NCBI RefSeq assembly: GCF_001715195.1
Contig: NZ_MDWE01000003.1
Location: forward strand, 23,406 to 87,405
From: Rhodohalobacter halophilus
GTDB lineage: Bacteria > Bacteroidota > Rhodothermia > Balneolales > Balneolaceae
Direction: 5' to 3'
Length of the DNA: 64,000 nucleotides
The position numbers were made by a program, and so were the translations under genes. Of the stretch, positions 1-8,848 are shown piece by piece (the stretch's first letter is position 1; each line of letters starts with the position of its first letter). A model generated the notes under the pieces. That model was not told the DNA's origin. It was given only the letters and a program-made list of their open reading frames with translations, and made no database searches.

Positions 1-1
1 C

Positions 2-133
2 GAGCCGGTAATTGGGAAAAAAATTGAAGTTCCCACCCGGTTAAATCGTACTCTCAAAAATGATAAGAAGAGTATTTCAATGGATAGACATTATGAATCG
101 TTCAAGGAAAAGTTAATAGAATTGAATGCATAG
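2..133 (+). CDS. 3' end of an unidentified protein (partial)
   Basis: An open frame enters from the left edge and ends at the TAG at 131-133, giving 43 codons of a C-terminus. The visible peptide is basic and charged and ends in FKEKLIELNA. I do not recognise the family from this short tail. It lies 114 bp upstream of the L31 gene on the same strand. The frame and stop are clear but the function is not. Confidence 0.5.
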   Translation, partial: EPVIGKKIEVPTRLNRTLKNDKKSISMDRHYESFKEKLIELNA

Positions 134-247
134 AGGATCTTTTGACATGAATTAAGTGATTTCATTTTTACCAATGGATTGCAAAAGCACAAACGATCCC
201 GTATATTTGGTTTCTATAAAAGATTTAATCAACGCCAGACCACGATT

Positions 248-460
248 ATGAAAAAAGGAATTCATCCCGATTATAAAGAAATTACAGTAGTTTTAAGTGA
301 TGGTACTGAGATGAAAACAAGAAGTACCATGGACGTTTCTGATGGTATTTACAAGAGTGAGGTAGATTCTAAAAACCATCCGTTCTACAATAAGGATCAG
401 AAAATTACTCAAAAAGCGGGTCGTATCGATCGTTTCAACAAGCGATACGCAAAGAAGTAA
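248..460 (+). CDS. rpmE: 50S ribosomal protein L31
   Basis: A 70-residue ribosomal protein L31 of the large subunit. It opens with the family signature MKKGIHPDY and ends with the typical GRIDRFNKRY tail; 70 residues is the usual length. The position where zinc-binding L31 proteins carry CxC reads LSDGTEM, so this is the cysteine-free (C-minus) form, which should not need zinc. The frame is open further upstream (to 179), but the family start is the ATG at 248. A strong terminator follows. Confidence 0.93.
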   Translation: MKKGIHPDYKEITVVLSDGTEMKTRSTMDVSDGIYKSEVDSKNHPFYNKDQKITQKAGRIDRFNKRYAKK

Positions 461-485
461 AGCCGCTTAATTGTACAAAATTTAA

Positions 486-518
486 GGATGTAGTGAATTT
501 CATTACATCCTTTTTTTA
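486..518 (+). terminator. Rho-independent terminator after rpmE
   Basis: A 12-bp imperfect palindrome (arms GGATGTAGTGAA and TTCATTACATCC, one G-T wobble) is followed by a run of seven T. It ends the rpmE transcript just before the MBL hydrolase gene. Confidence 0.85.
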
Positions 519-530
519 TATAGATAGCTC

Positions 531-1166
531 ATGGATGTTAAACAGTATGCTGTCGGCCCGTTTGCCGAAAATACCTACCTGCTCACGCAGAATCATCAAT
601 CAATCCTGATCGACCCCGGATTTTTTGATCCAAGAGAGTTCACTGTATTTGAGAGTGACCTTGAGGAGCTGGGGTCGGAACTGGTTGCCGTCTGTTTGAC
701 ACATGCCCATGTCGATCATATTATGGGGCTGAATAAAGTGCTCAACGAGTTTGATGTGCCGGTATATCTTAACCACAGCGATCTATATTTGTGGAATCAG
801 TATCCGGATCAGGCGCTCAGGTTTGGCATTCGTACTTCAGGATTTGATTTTACCCCGAAAGAGCTGCCTGAACAGGAGTCATTCTCAATCGGTGGGTTTT
901 TGTTTGATGTTCTCTATACTCCGGGTCACTCCCCTGATCATGTCTCGCTCTATTTTCCGGAAGATCAACTGGTAATTGCCGGAGATGCTCTGTTTCGTGA
1001 AAGTATTGGCCGAACCGATCTGTATAAAGCAGATTTCGATCTGCTGGCAAAATCCATCCGGGAAAAACTTTATAAACTTCCCGAAGAGACGAAAGTGCTA
1101 TCCGGGCATGGGCCGTCTACCACAATCGGCCACGAAATGAGCAATAATAATTTTGTGAAAGGGTAG
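531..1166 (+). CDS. MBL-fold metallo-hydrolase (glyoxalase II-like)
   Basis: A 211-residue cytoplasmic metallo-beta-lactamase-fold hydrolase. The di-metal motif THAHVDH is at residues 57-63 (H58, H60, D62, H63). Further ligands follow in TPGHSPDHV (about 131-139), GDALF (about 151) and SGHGP (about 192). Length and motif order match the YcbL/GloB-like group that hydrolyses thioesters such as acyl-glutathione, but the long substrate-binding C-terminal domain of true GloB is absent. The real substrate is not determined. It has no signal peptide. It converges with the TPR gene 7 bp downstream. Confidence 0.88.
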   Translation: MDVKQYAVGPFAENTYLLTQNHQSILIDPGFFDPREFTVFESDLEELGSELVAVCLTHAHVDHIMGLNKVLNEFDVPVYLNHSDLYLWNQYPDQALRFGIRTSGFDFTPKELPEQESFSIGGFLFDVLYTPGHSPDHVSLYFPEDQLVIAGDALFRESIGRTDLYKADFDLLAKSIREKLYKLPEETKVLSGHGPSTTIGHEMSNNNFVKG

Positions 1167-1173
1167 AAGATAG

Positions 1174-1800
1174 TTACTCTTTACTTTTAGACTCTGCAAT
1201 CTTCTGCTGAAGCCGAAAGATTTGCTCATCATAATACTCCTTCTTCGAAGAGTTGGACCGACGAAGTTTTTTAAACGTTTCAATAGCCCCTTTAAAGTTG
1301 CCCTGTTTTTCGTGAATAACGGCGAGTGTTTCCGTTACAATGTCATCCACCTGATTGCTGTTTTCACTTAAATCCGGCTGATCTTCATCCGAAAGATCCG
1401 GTTTGATACGTTTCTTCTCAGCAGAGGAGAGTTTGGCGATGAGTGAGTCGAGATCTTGAATGGGATGCCCCCTGTCTTTATGTTGGTTCCGTTTGAAGGG
1501 TTCACGCTTCTGCTCGGGTTCCCATGCATTGAAGTGACGAGGATGAGCCATCACATAGTGCAAGCGCTCCATGAGGAGACTGCCCGGTGCAAAAATTTTA
1601 GCTTTCAGTGCGGCCTGAACAGCTTCTTGCTTCTGGCCATTTCGGTGATAAAGCCATGAGAGAAAGAAGTAACCCACTGCACCAATATTGCGTTTATGGA
1701 TATGGTTCTCCAACCGCTCAATTGCAGTGTTAGGATCAGATTCAAACTGATCGACATATCCCTGCAGGGATTTTGGTATTTGTTCTGCCGATAAATTCAT
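1174..1800 (-). CDS. TPR-like repeat protein
   Basis: A 208-residue soluble protein with two tetratricopeptide-like helical stretches. One is N-terminal (about residues 15-85, around GYFFLSWLYHRNGQKQEAVQ) and one C-terminal (about 150-205, around HEKQGNFKGAIETFKKL). A charged, probably disordered linker joins them. The ATG at 1800 is preferred to the TTG two codons upstream. It is the last gene of a minus-strand operon after the sigma-54 activator and lptE. That position suggests a role in envelope biogenesis, but nothing in the sequence gives a specific function. Confidence 0.75.
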   Translation of the reverse strand: MNLSAEQIPKSLQGYVDQFESDPNTAIERLENHIHKRNIGAVGYFFLSWLYHRNGQKQEAVQAALKAKIFAPGSLLMERLHYVMAHPRHFNAWEPEQKREPFKRNQHKDRGHPIQDLDSLIAKLSSAEKKRIKPDLSDEDQPDLSENSNQVDDIVTETLAVIHEKQGNFKGAIETFKKLRRSNSSKKEYYDEQIFRLQQKIAESKSKE

Positions 1801-1828
1801 GCCCAAAAGTATTGAAAGACGAGAAGAT

Positions 1829-2344
1829 TTACCAATTACTTACAGCATCATTAAACATATTATTTGCAATCTGCTGTAGGGCAGCTTCCGCGGCCTCAAT
1901 CTCTCCGTCAACGGGATTTTCGAGTGTGTTGTAAGTGGCACTTCCGCTAAAGTTTTTATTCCATAGCGGTTCGTCATCTTTTTGATATTGAAAGGTAGCC
2001 CGAACGGTGATTTGAACTTCATTGATGTTAGCCTGTTCATCCCCGCGTACACTAAAGGGGCGGTTGACATAATTTTGAATTGCCCCCTCAACATAAGCAT
2101 CTGATGAGGCTTGATCACTGGATAGTGAGAGCCGGCTTTGATTTACAAACCGATTGATCAGTGCACGATTCAAACGATCACTTAAATCGCCCAGTCCGCT
2201 TTGAGATTGATCCGGAAAGAATGGAATGTGTATGGTTCGAACATCGGATGGAATGGAGGTGCCTGTAAAACTGTAACTGATGCAGCCGGCAAGGAACAGG
2301 GAGAAGAGGATCGAAACCCCGATGATAGACTTACTGAAGGTCAT
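1829..2344 (-). CDS. lptE: LptE-family LPS-assembly lipoprotein
   Basis: A 171-residue outer-membrane lipoprotein. The ATG at 2344 gives MTFSKSIIGVSILFSLFLAG with a lipobox LAGC at residues 18-21. The body carries the LptE features: an early SIPSDVRTIHIPFF strand, a helix with LNRALINRF, and a late beta strand followed by AAEAALQQIANNMF. Members help LptD insert lipopolysaccharide into the outer membrane. The first 13-14 nt overlap the end of the sigma-54 activator gene. The frame is open 96 nt further upstream, but the later ATG yields the signal peptide. Confidence 0.83.
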   Translation of the reverse strand: MTFSKSIIGVSILFSLFLAGCISYSFTGTSIPSDVRTIHIPFFPDQSQSGLGDLSDRLNRALINRFVNQSRLSLSSDQASSDAYVEGAIQNYVNRPFSVRGDEQANINEVQITVRATFQYQKDDEPLWNKNFSGSATYNTLENPVDGEIEAAEAALQQIANNMFNDAVSNW

Positions 2345-3623
2345 ATTGATCCAATTTTCTGTAGAGTGTTCGTTCGCTGACGCCGAGCGCTTCAGAGGCT
2401 TTTCTTCGGTTTCCTTCGTAGCGTTTGAGAGCCTGTTCAATAAGAAACTTTTCAGCCTCCTCTATGGAGGGAATCTCTTTACCGGCAAAAAAGCTCTCTA
2501 CATCATCGTCATCCTTTTCGTGGTGATGATCTGCGGGGGTGGAGATCCCGAGAGATTCTTTGGAAGACTGTGAATCACGATAGATATGACTTGAAATATC
2601 ATTTGGGTCGATATCCCGAGGCATTGTGCTTGGCAGAGCTTTTAACTCCTTGTCTGAAAATGTGGAGTAGACAAACTTTGCAAGCATCTTTTTCAGGTCG
2701 GATATATCTCCCTGCATTTCAAGCAGAGCCCGGTAAATAATTCCCATGTCAGCTCCCGAATGTCCGTCAAAGCCCGAAGACTCCTCCTCTTCATAGTCAT
2801 TTCTTGAAAGAACCGGCAGATTATCAGCAGAGCCCAGGTGCTGACGCCCTTTTAAATATTTCTGTAGTGTATCTTTGTCGATAAACTGAGATTTTTCCAG
2901 TACAACAAGCTGTTCCGCAACATTTCTCAACTCGCGGATGTTTCCCGGCCACCGATAAGAGACCAGCAGCTCCTTTGCTTCATCGGAAAAACCCTGGAAA
3001 ACGGAGTCGTACTTAGAGGAGAATTCGGTAACGAATTTTCGGAAAATCGGGATGATATCATCCTGTCGATCGCGAAGTGGTGGCAGCTTAATTTTAACGG
3101 TATCGAGCCGGTAGTATAGATCTTCCCGGAATTTACCCTGCTGAACCAATTCCCATAAATCTTTGTTTGTAGCGGCGATTACACGGACATCCGCTGTGTA
3201 CATTTTACTGGAACCGACCCGGAAAAATTCACCGCTTTCGAGAACTCGAAGGAGTTTAACCTGTATATTTTTGGGTGTGTCGCCAATTTCATCCAGAAAG
3301 ATGGTGCCGCCATCCGCTTTTTCAAAATAACCTTTTCGAGCTTCATGAGCTCCGGTGAACGATCCTTTTTCGTGGCCAAACAGCTCGCTTTCGATAATCC
3401 CTTCGGGAATGGCCCCACAGTTCACAATCACCAGGTCATTGCGGGTTCGCTTACTCAATGAATGGATAGCCCTTGCGGTAACATCTTTACCTACACCGCT
3501 CTCACCCTGCAGAAGTACGGTAATATCCGTACCTGAAACCTGCATGATCTTATCAACCACCTGTTTGATGGCTGCAGATTCGCCAATGATTCCGTAACGC
3601 TCTTGTAGTGCTTCTCTGTCCAT
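2331..3623 (-). CDS. Sigma-54-dependent AAA+ transcriptional activator
   Basis: A 430-residue enhancer-binding protein. It has no receiver domain and starts almost directly with the AAA+ module: Walker A GESGVGKD (about 44-51), the sigma-54 contact loop GSFTGA (about 92-97, serine in place of the usual first alanine), Walker B GGTIFLDEIGD (about 109-119), and a sensor/arginine-finger region to about residue 240. An acidic linker (about 260-385) leads to a C-terminal Fis-type HTH (EGNRRKASEALGVSERTLYRKL). The operon with lptE and nearness to miaB matches a gene neighbourhood common in Bacteroidota-like genomes. ATG 3623 is chosen over a TTG three codons upstream. Confidence 0.92.
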   Translation of the reverse strand: MDREALQERYGIIGESAAIKQVVDKIMQVSGTDITVLLQGESGVGKDVTARAIHSLSKRTRNDLVIVNCGAIPEGIIESELFGHEKGSFTGAHEARKGYFEKADGGTIFLDEIGDTPKNIQVKLLRVLESGEFFRVGSSKMYTADVRVIAATNKDLWELVQQGKFREDLYYRLDTVKIKLPPLRDRQDDIIPIFRKFVTEFSSKYDSVFQGFSDEAKELLVSYRWPGNIRELRNVAEQLVVLEKSQFIDKDTLQKYLKGRQHLGSADNLPVLSRNDYEEEESSGFDGHSGADMGIIYRALLEMQGDISDLKKMLAKFVYSTFSDKELKALPSTMPRDIDPNDISSHIYRDSQSSKESLGISTPADHHHEKDDDDVESFFAGKEIPSIEEAEKFLIEQALKRYEGNRRKASEALGVSERTLYRKLDQYDLQ

Positions 3624-3853
3624 AATCAACATTCAATTAACAATGTAAAGGTAAGAAAATTCTGAATCTTGCCATAGAACGGATTTTAAATTCAATCCAA
3701 GAAACTGAAGAAAAGTAAAGAGCAGGTTTTATATCCATTTCCGATTCAATTATACTTAATTGACCGTGATGAAAACGATGTAACCAATCAGGCATTGAGT
3801 CGTCACACTTTTATTAATGGTAGATCGGTTGACAATATTGGTTAATAAATTGA

Positions 3854-4516
3854 ATGAGTAAATCATCTCAAAATGAAGAGTATCAGCTCATAGAGAAAAT
3901 TCTGAATGGAAATCAGGATTTGTATGAGGTATTGGTTGATAGATACTCATCCATGGTTTTTTATGTTGTGCGTCGATTTGAGAAAGATCCGGATGAGGTG
4001 GAGGAGCTGGCTCAGGAAATTTTCGTTAAAGCCTATGAAAAACTTCACCAGTTCAAAGAGAATTCGAAGTTTTCAACATGGCTTTACACGATTGCCATGA
4101 ATCACGGCCGTGATTATGCTGAAATTAATGAGGGAATTGTATATACCCTGCTTCTTGATTTTGATGCACTTCGTTCAGTACATAAAACCGGGCAATCACC
4201 TGCAATCGACTATATTCTCAAACCTGTAATCCGTGCCTCAAATGAAGCACTGACCGGAAACATTGAAGGTGTGGTAAATCCCGTCGAAGCAAGAGCGGCC
4301 GTTTTTGCCATAGCCGGTGAGGATACACTTTCATCTACCTATGCTGATGAGGAGTCAGGATATTTTATGCTGGTTGGCCTTGAGGAAGGAAGTTACAATG
4401 TTTCCGTGAATCCAAGGGAAGAGGGGTATGAAGAGACAATCATAGAAGATGTTTCAGTAACTGTTGGTGAATCAACAGATTTAGAGACAGTTGAACTGAA
4501 TGAATCAGGCAGTTAA
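3854..4516 (+). CDS. Chimeric ORF: ECF sigma region 2 fused to DUF4382-like C-terminus
   Basis: A 220-residue ORF whose halves belong to unrelated families. Residues 1-88 are an ECF sigma-factor region 2, with YSSMVFYVVRRF, EELAQEIFVKAYEKL and FSTWLYTIAMNHGRDY. Region 4, needed for -35 recognition, is missing. From about residue 90 the sequence is a secreted-protein type: a DUF4382 tail (LLLDFDALRSV and YILKPVIRAS) followed by a carboxypeptidase-regulatory-like beta domain (about 120-210). No signal peptide precedes the second half. The simplest reading is an in-frame deletion or misassembly that joined a sigma gene to the 3' end of a DUF4382 lipoprotein gene at about 4109-4130. It is unlikely to work as either parent. 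Confidence 0.7.
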   Translation: MSKSSQNEEYQLIEKILNGNQDLYEVLVDRYSSMVFYVVRRFEKDPDEVEELAQEIFVKAYEKLHQFKENSKFSTWLYTIAMNHGRDYAEINEGIVYTLLLDFDALRSVHKTGQSPAIDYILKPVIRASNEALTGNIEGVVNPVEARAAVFAIAGEDTLSSTYADEESGYFMLVGLEEGSYNVSVNPREEGYEETIIEDVSVTVGESTDLETVELNESGS

Positions 4517-4539
4517 GTGTAGATCGAAATATCAGAGTA

Positions 4540-4573
4540 AAAAAAGGCTTCGTGTGAAAACGAAGCCTTTTTT
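4540..4573. terminator. Bidirectional terminator between chimeric ORF and miaB
   Basis: A stem AAAAAAGGCTTCG / CGAAGCCTTTTTT with an 8-nt loop. A-runs on one side and T-runs on the other let it terminate both converging transcripts. Confidence 0.88.
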
Positions 4574-4593
4574 AATTTTGAAAATAGGCTCGT

Positions 4594-5952
4594 TTAAACG
4601 ACTGCAGCTTCGCCAAAAAATTCACCAATTGAACTTTTTCGGATCGGTTTGGCTATCAAAGTAGCAGAGGTAAAGTCGGTTATTTCAACCTCTACATAAT
4701 CGCCTCGCTGATAATTTTCTTTATCAAACACTACCATTTTATTCGTATCGGTTCGGCCTGAAAGCTGTTCATCAGACTTTTTACTAGTACCTTCCACAAG
4801 AATCAGGTGTCTTCGGCCAACTTCCAATTTGTTATTTTTTTCCTGTATAGCCCTCTGCTGGTCAATAATCTCAGACAATCTCCGCTTTTTCACATCTTCA
4901 GGAACATTGTCTTCATATTTACGAGCAGCAAGTGTTCTCTCCCGCTCAGAATATGCAAACATATAGGCAAGATCATACTCAACAATCTTCATCAGTGACA
5001 TGGTTGCCTCATGCTCCTCTTCTGTTTCGTCACAGAAGCCTGCAATAATATCGGTTGAAAGAGAAACTCCCGGAATAATTTCCCGCATCCGGTCAATCAG
5101 CTTCAGGTATTGTTCGCGTGTGTATGGACGGCGCATTCTCTCCAGCATGGAATCACTTCCTGCCTGGGCCGGTATGTGGATATAGTTACACAAATTGGGG
5201 CGCTCGGCAATAAGGTGCAGAAGCGGCTCCGGAAAATCCTTGGGATGCGGAGAGGAAAAACGGAATCGAATTTCAGGGTTTGCGGCGCTAAGTTCATCCA
5301 TCAAACGTGTAAAATCGATATCCTCATACTGGTAGGAGTTTACATTCTGACCAAGTACGGTAATTTCTTTGTACCCCTGATCATTTAACTGGCGAACCTC
5401 TTCCATGATACTGCTCAGCGGCCGGCTTCGTTCTCGTCCCCGGGTGAACGGAACCACGCAAAATGCACACATATTGTCGCAACCGCGCATGATGGATACA
5501 AATGCAGTAACCCCATTTCCACTTGTACGAACCGGTGTGATGTCTGCATAGGTCTCTTCAAGAGAGAGTAATACATTTACGGCTTTCCTTCCGTCATCAA
5601 CCTGTTTTAGCAAATTTGGGATGTCGCGGTAGGCGTCAGGGCCTACTACAATATCAACCAACTGCTCTTTTTCGATGATATTCTCTTTGATTCGTTCGGC
5701 CATACATCCGAGTACGCCAACAGTAACTCCTTCCTTCTCTTTCTTCAGCGAGCGGAACTCCTTGAGGCGGTTCCATACCCGGGTTTCGGCATTTTCGCGG
5801 ATCGAACAGGTATTCACAAATATCACGTCGGCCTCTTCTGCCGATTGAACGGGGCTCATTCCTTCATTCATCAGAATGGAGTTTACGACCTCGGAATCGG
5901 CCATGTTCATCTGGCATCCGTATGTTTCGATATAAAAACGTTTGTCACTCAT
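4594..5952 (-). CDS. miaB: tRNA-2-methylthio-N6-dimethylallyladenosine synthase MiaB
   Basis: A 452-residue radical-SAM methylthiotransferase that adds the 2-methylthio group to i6A37 in tRNAs reading UNN codons. The N-terminal UPF0004 domain has its three cluster cysteines in ETYGCQMN, VNTCSIRE and GVLGCMAE. The radical-SAM cluster is CDNMCAFC (CxxxCxxC) near residue 160. The C-terminal 65 residues form a TRAM RNA-binding domain (GRTDTNKMVVF onward). The ATG at 5952 gives the normal MSDKRFYIETYGCQ start; the 19 upstream codons of open frame are not part of the family. Length is standard. Confidence 0.95.
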   Translation of the reverse strand: MSDKRFYIETYGCQMNMADSEVVNSILMNEGMSPVQSAEEADVIFVNTCSIRENAETRVWNRLKEFRSLKKEKEGVTVGVLGCMAERIKENIIEKEQLVDIVVGPDAYRDIPNLLKQVDDGRKAVNVLLSLEETYADITPVRTSGNGVTAFVSIMRGCDNMCAFCVVPFTRGRERSRPLSSIMEEVRQLNDQGYKEITVLGQNVNSYQYEDIDFTRLMDELSAANPEIRFRFSSPHPKDFPEPLLHLIAERPNLCNYIHIPAQAGSDSMLERMRRPYTREQYLKLIDRMREIIPGVSLSTDIIAGFCDETEEEHEATMSLMKIVEYDLAYMFAYSERERTLAARKYEDNVPEDVKKRRLSEIIDQQRAIQEKNNKLEVGRRHLILVEGTSKKSDEQLSGRTDTNKMVVFDKENYQRGDYVEVEITDFTSATLIAKPIRKSSIGEFFGEAAVV

Positions 5953-6085
5953 AACAGCGAATTTGAAAAGAAAAGTAGAGTTAAATATTGCGGACAGGGT
6001 TGACCGCAAATGAGCTTGAAAAGATACAAATTTAAATATTGGATGTCATTACCCTTTCTTTTTCAAATACAAAAGTTAGGAGGAG

Positions 6086-7447
6086 CTACTCAACTTCTCC
6101 TGAAGGGGATATGAGTAGTTTGAAGATGTCTCGACCTGATTTTTGAGGTCCGCTGAAATTGCCGTTGTTTGAGAGAGTCCAGCCGGTAAATGCTATATTC
6201 CCATTTGACGCACCGACGACCGACTCACCGATTTCATCCTGATCTCCGCCATAGCTTCTCAGAAAATTTTCAGATCCATTCAGCGCTGTGCTCGCCATTA
6301 TGATATCCCGGTTTCCAAGATTTAACCCCTGAAAATCTCCATCATCCGAACCGGATCGGCCCACGGCAAAAAGGTTTCCTGAATTGGATTCAGTAATGTC
6401 ATTCAATTCATCCAAATTACTCCCGCCATAAATATTGAGCCACTCTACACTTCCAAATGTGTTTGTTTTGAGGATAAATGCATCAGTTTGCCCGTTTCCG
6501 GCTCCCTGGAAAAAGTTATCGTCAGATGTTGTGTAGCCCGCAATAGCAAAGCCGTTGTCTGATGTGGTTGTAATCGAACTAAACGTGTCTGCCCCTGAAC
6601 CGCTATACGAGTAGAGCGCGCTGAATGCTCCATTAGGTTCAAGTTTCCAAAGAAATCCACCGCGTTCACCGGGATTCCGTCCGCTGAAGTCGCTATCAGA
6701 AGAGGTGAAGGAACCTGCCACGGTGATTTGGCTGTTAGAATCGATGACTAAATCAAAAGCTTCATCATTATCGGACCCACCGAGAATTTGAGTCCAAAGG
6801 GGCTGTCCGTTGAAATCGGTTCGCAAAACAAATGCATCTAATGAGCTATTGGACCGGGAAGAGAAATTACCGTTAATGGATCGGGTTGAGCCCGCTATCA
6901 GATAACCGCCACCGGGATTTTCTGTGACGGTATATCCGTAATCTTCATCATTGCCCCCATAGGTTAGAGCATTGATGAAACTGCCGTTTGCCGAAATTTT
7001 CAGAAGGAAAATATCATTTTCACCACGGTTCAAATTTTGAAATTGTCCGTCGTCGGACCGACTGTAACCGGTGATGACATAATTACCCTGTGAATCCTCA
7101 ATGACGTCCATGGCCCACTCGCTGTTGGACCCGCCGTAGGTGTTTACCCACTGCTGGTTTCCATTGGAGCTAAGCTTGAGTGCAAATACATCTCGGTTTC
7201 CGCGTGCAAGACCTGAGAAGAGACCGTCAGATGATGTGGTTGTTCCGATAATCAGATAGCCGCCATCGCTTGTCTGGATAATAGTTTTTCCTAAATCATC
7301 ATTAGAACCACCGTAGGAGAATTCAGCATCCGGATCGTCAGTATCAGATGGAGGCTGTGTGATGGATTCTGCATCGCAAGAGAGAAGCAGAAGGATGGGG
7401 AACGCCATCATCAAGAACATTCGAAGAGTTGAAATGGAATGCTTCAT
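6086..7447 (-). CDS. Lipoprotein with beta-propeller-like YGGS repeats
   Basis: A 453-residue probable surface lipoprotein. A signal peptide with lipobox LLSC lies at residues 20-25. From about residue 44 to the end the protein is built of six to seven repeats of about 60 residues. Each contains YGGS(N/D), a strand like GGYLIIGTTTSSDGLFSG, then D(V/I/A)F(A/L)LK and a W-containing strand. Such repeats resemble the SBBP/delta-60-type beta-propeller proteins secreted by Bacteroidota. Function is unknown; ligand binding or cell-surface adhesion is the usual guess. It is a single gene 46 bp downstream of the FKBP gene on the same strand. Confidence 0.75.
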   Translation of the reverse strand: MKHSISTLRMFLMMAFPILLLLSCDAESITQPPSDTDDPDAEFSYGGSNDDLGKTIIQTSDGGYLIIGTTTSSDGLFSGLARGNRDVFALKLSSNGNQQWVNTYGGSNSEWAMDVIEDSQGNYVITGYSRSDDGQFQNLNRGENDIFLLKISANGSFINALTYGGNDEDYGYTVTENPGGGYLIAGSTRSINGNFSSRSNSSLDAFVLRTDFNGQPLWTQILGGSDNDEAFDLVIDSNSQITVAGSFTSSDSDFSGRNPGERGGFLWKLEPNGAFSALYSYSGSGADTFSSITTTSDNGFAIAGYTTSDDNFFQGAGNGQTDAFILKTNTFGSVEWLNIYGGSNLDELNDITESNSGNLFAVGRSGSDDGDFQGLNLGNRDIIMASTALNGSENFLRSYGGDQDEIGESVVGASNGNIAFTGWTLSNNGNFSGPQKSGRDIFKLLISPSGEVE

Positions 7448-7492
7448 GGGGATGGTGTTTTGAATTTAAGATTAACTGAACAACACTTTGAA

Positions 7493-8328
7493 CTACACTC
7501 CGGCCATTAAAAGTTCCACTTCAAACACAAGAACGGCACCTTCGGGAATAGATTGAGGCGGGTTTTCTCCATACCCGATATCAGCCGGAACAAAAAATTC
7601 ATAAACCGCTCCCTCTTCCATAAGTTGAATTCCTTCAGAAAAACCGGGAATTACTCCTTGCAGGTTAAATTGAGCGCCGCCATCGGGGGACTCATCAAAT
7701 ACATGGCCATTTGTGAAAGTTCCGGTATAGTTGACTCGTACAGCGCTGTTCTCATTAGGGCTGGGGCCGCTTCCCTGTTCTATAACTCTGTATTGCAGGC
7801 CGCTTTCTGTTACCTGAATATCCTCGAGTTCTGCATTTTCGGCAAGAAATTCGTCAGGCTGTTGTAGAAACGAATTGAGGGTAATATCAAAAATAAGAAC
7901 GGAACCCGGACGAATGGAGGTTCCCATTGGGGGTTCATCTCCATAACCGAGTTCAGGCGGCATCACAAGTTCATAAGTAGACCCAACCTCCATAAGCTGA
8001 ACACCTTCGTAAATTCCGGTTAGAATATCGCTGGTAAGTGCAAAGTAGTCGGGTCTTGTAGTCCGGACAAATACATCATCGTTTATAAGACGTCCTTCAT
8101 ATTCAACAAATACAACGGCACCATCATAAGGGCGATCTCCATCGGCCGCTTCCAGCACCCGATATTGTAGTCCGCTTTGTGTAACGGTGACGCCCTCTTT
8201 TTGAGCATTTTCTTCAAGGAAGTCTGTTTCGTCAACAGGCTCTCCATAAGGATTGCCGGGATCGCTTAGACAACCGGTAAGGGTGGTTGCGAAAAAAACA
8301 AGGGGAGTAGTAACTTATGAGAGAACAT
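7493..8328 (-). pseudogene. Tandem FKBP-type peptidyl-prolyl isomerase lipoprotein, frameshifted in the signal peptide
   Basis: Two FKBP domains in tandem: the first includes AVVFVEYEGRL and PELGYGDEPP, the second AVRVNYTGTF and ADIGYGENPP. They would catalyse proline cis-trans isomerisation in the periplasm. Reading upstream, the frame passes through LTGCLSDP, a lipobox, but meets a stop before any start codon. The ATG at 8328 opens MFSHKLLLPL in the next frame. Adding one T to the run of seven (8292-8298 on the plus strand) joins the two as MFSHKLLLPLFFFATTLTGC. The break is therefore a one-base homopolymer deletion, real or from sequencing. Unrepaired, the first usable start in the long frame is GTG 8158, which lacks the signal peptide. 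Confidence 0.8.
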
Positions 8329-8368
8329 AGAATTATTGAATAGTTAGTAGTATCGATATGTTGAGAAA

Positions 8369-8848
8369 TCAAAGTTGAGCGATTTCCGGAAGTTTGTGAA
8401 TGTAACGTTCAATCCGGACCACATCAGATGATATGGAATGTTCGATCATGCTGCCAAGCGCATCATTGTAAAAACTTACATCCGTAAAAGAATTCCAGAA
8501 TGATCGCTGACGGTCGATAAGTGGAATGATACCCTGAATCAGGTTTGGCTCAAAAAATAGAATTTTCCGATGAAGTTCTTCCAGTATGTCATTGATCTCG
8601 TTTGCAATTGTAACGACAAAAGGAGAACGATGTTTCGCAGGATCTTCTAAAAGGTTGATCAGGCCAAAGAGATCCATTCTGAGCTTACTGCAAAGCTCGA
8701 GCAGCTCAGATCTGTGGATAATCTCGGGTGAATCACCGCGATTTCTGTAGTAACGATGATTTCGTATAAATTTCCGGCTTGATGTGAGGGCTGCAGATGC
8801 CGCAGCCGCTGCAAACTCCAGATACTCTTCAGGCTCTAATTTGGCCAT
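8369..8848 (-). CDS. Hypothetical helical protein downstream of pyrE
   Basis: A 159-residue, mostly helical soluble protein that I cannot assign. It has an alanine-rich N-terminal helix (EFAAAAASAALTSS) and a basic stretch KFIRNHRYYRNRG. Amphipathic helices containing LRMDLFGLINLLEDP follow. There is no signal peptide, transmembrane segment or catalytic motif. Its start overlaps the last 13 nt of pyrE, so the two are probably translated from one message. Confidence 0.65.
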   Translation of the reverse strand: MAKLEPEEYLEFAAAAASAALTSSRKFIRNHRYYRNRGDSPEIIHRSELLELCSKLRMDLFGLINLLEDPAKHRSPFVVTIANEINDILEELHRKILFFEPNLIQGIIPLIDRQRSFWNSFTDVSFYNDALGSMIEHSISSDVVRIERYIHKLPEIAQL

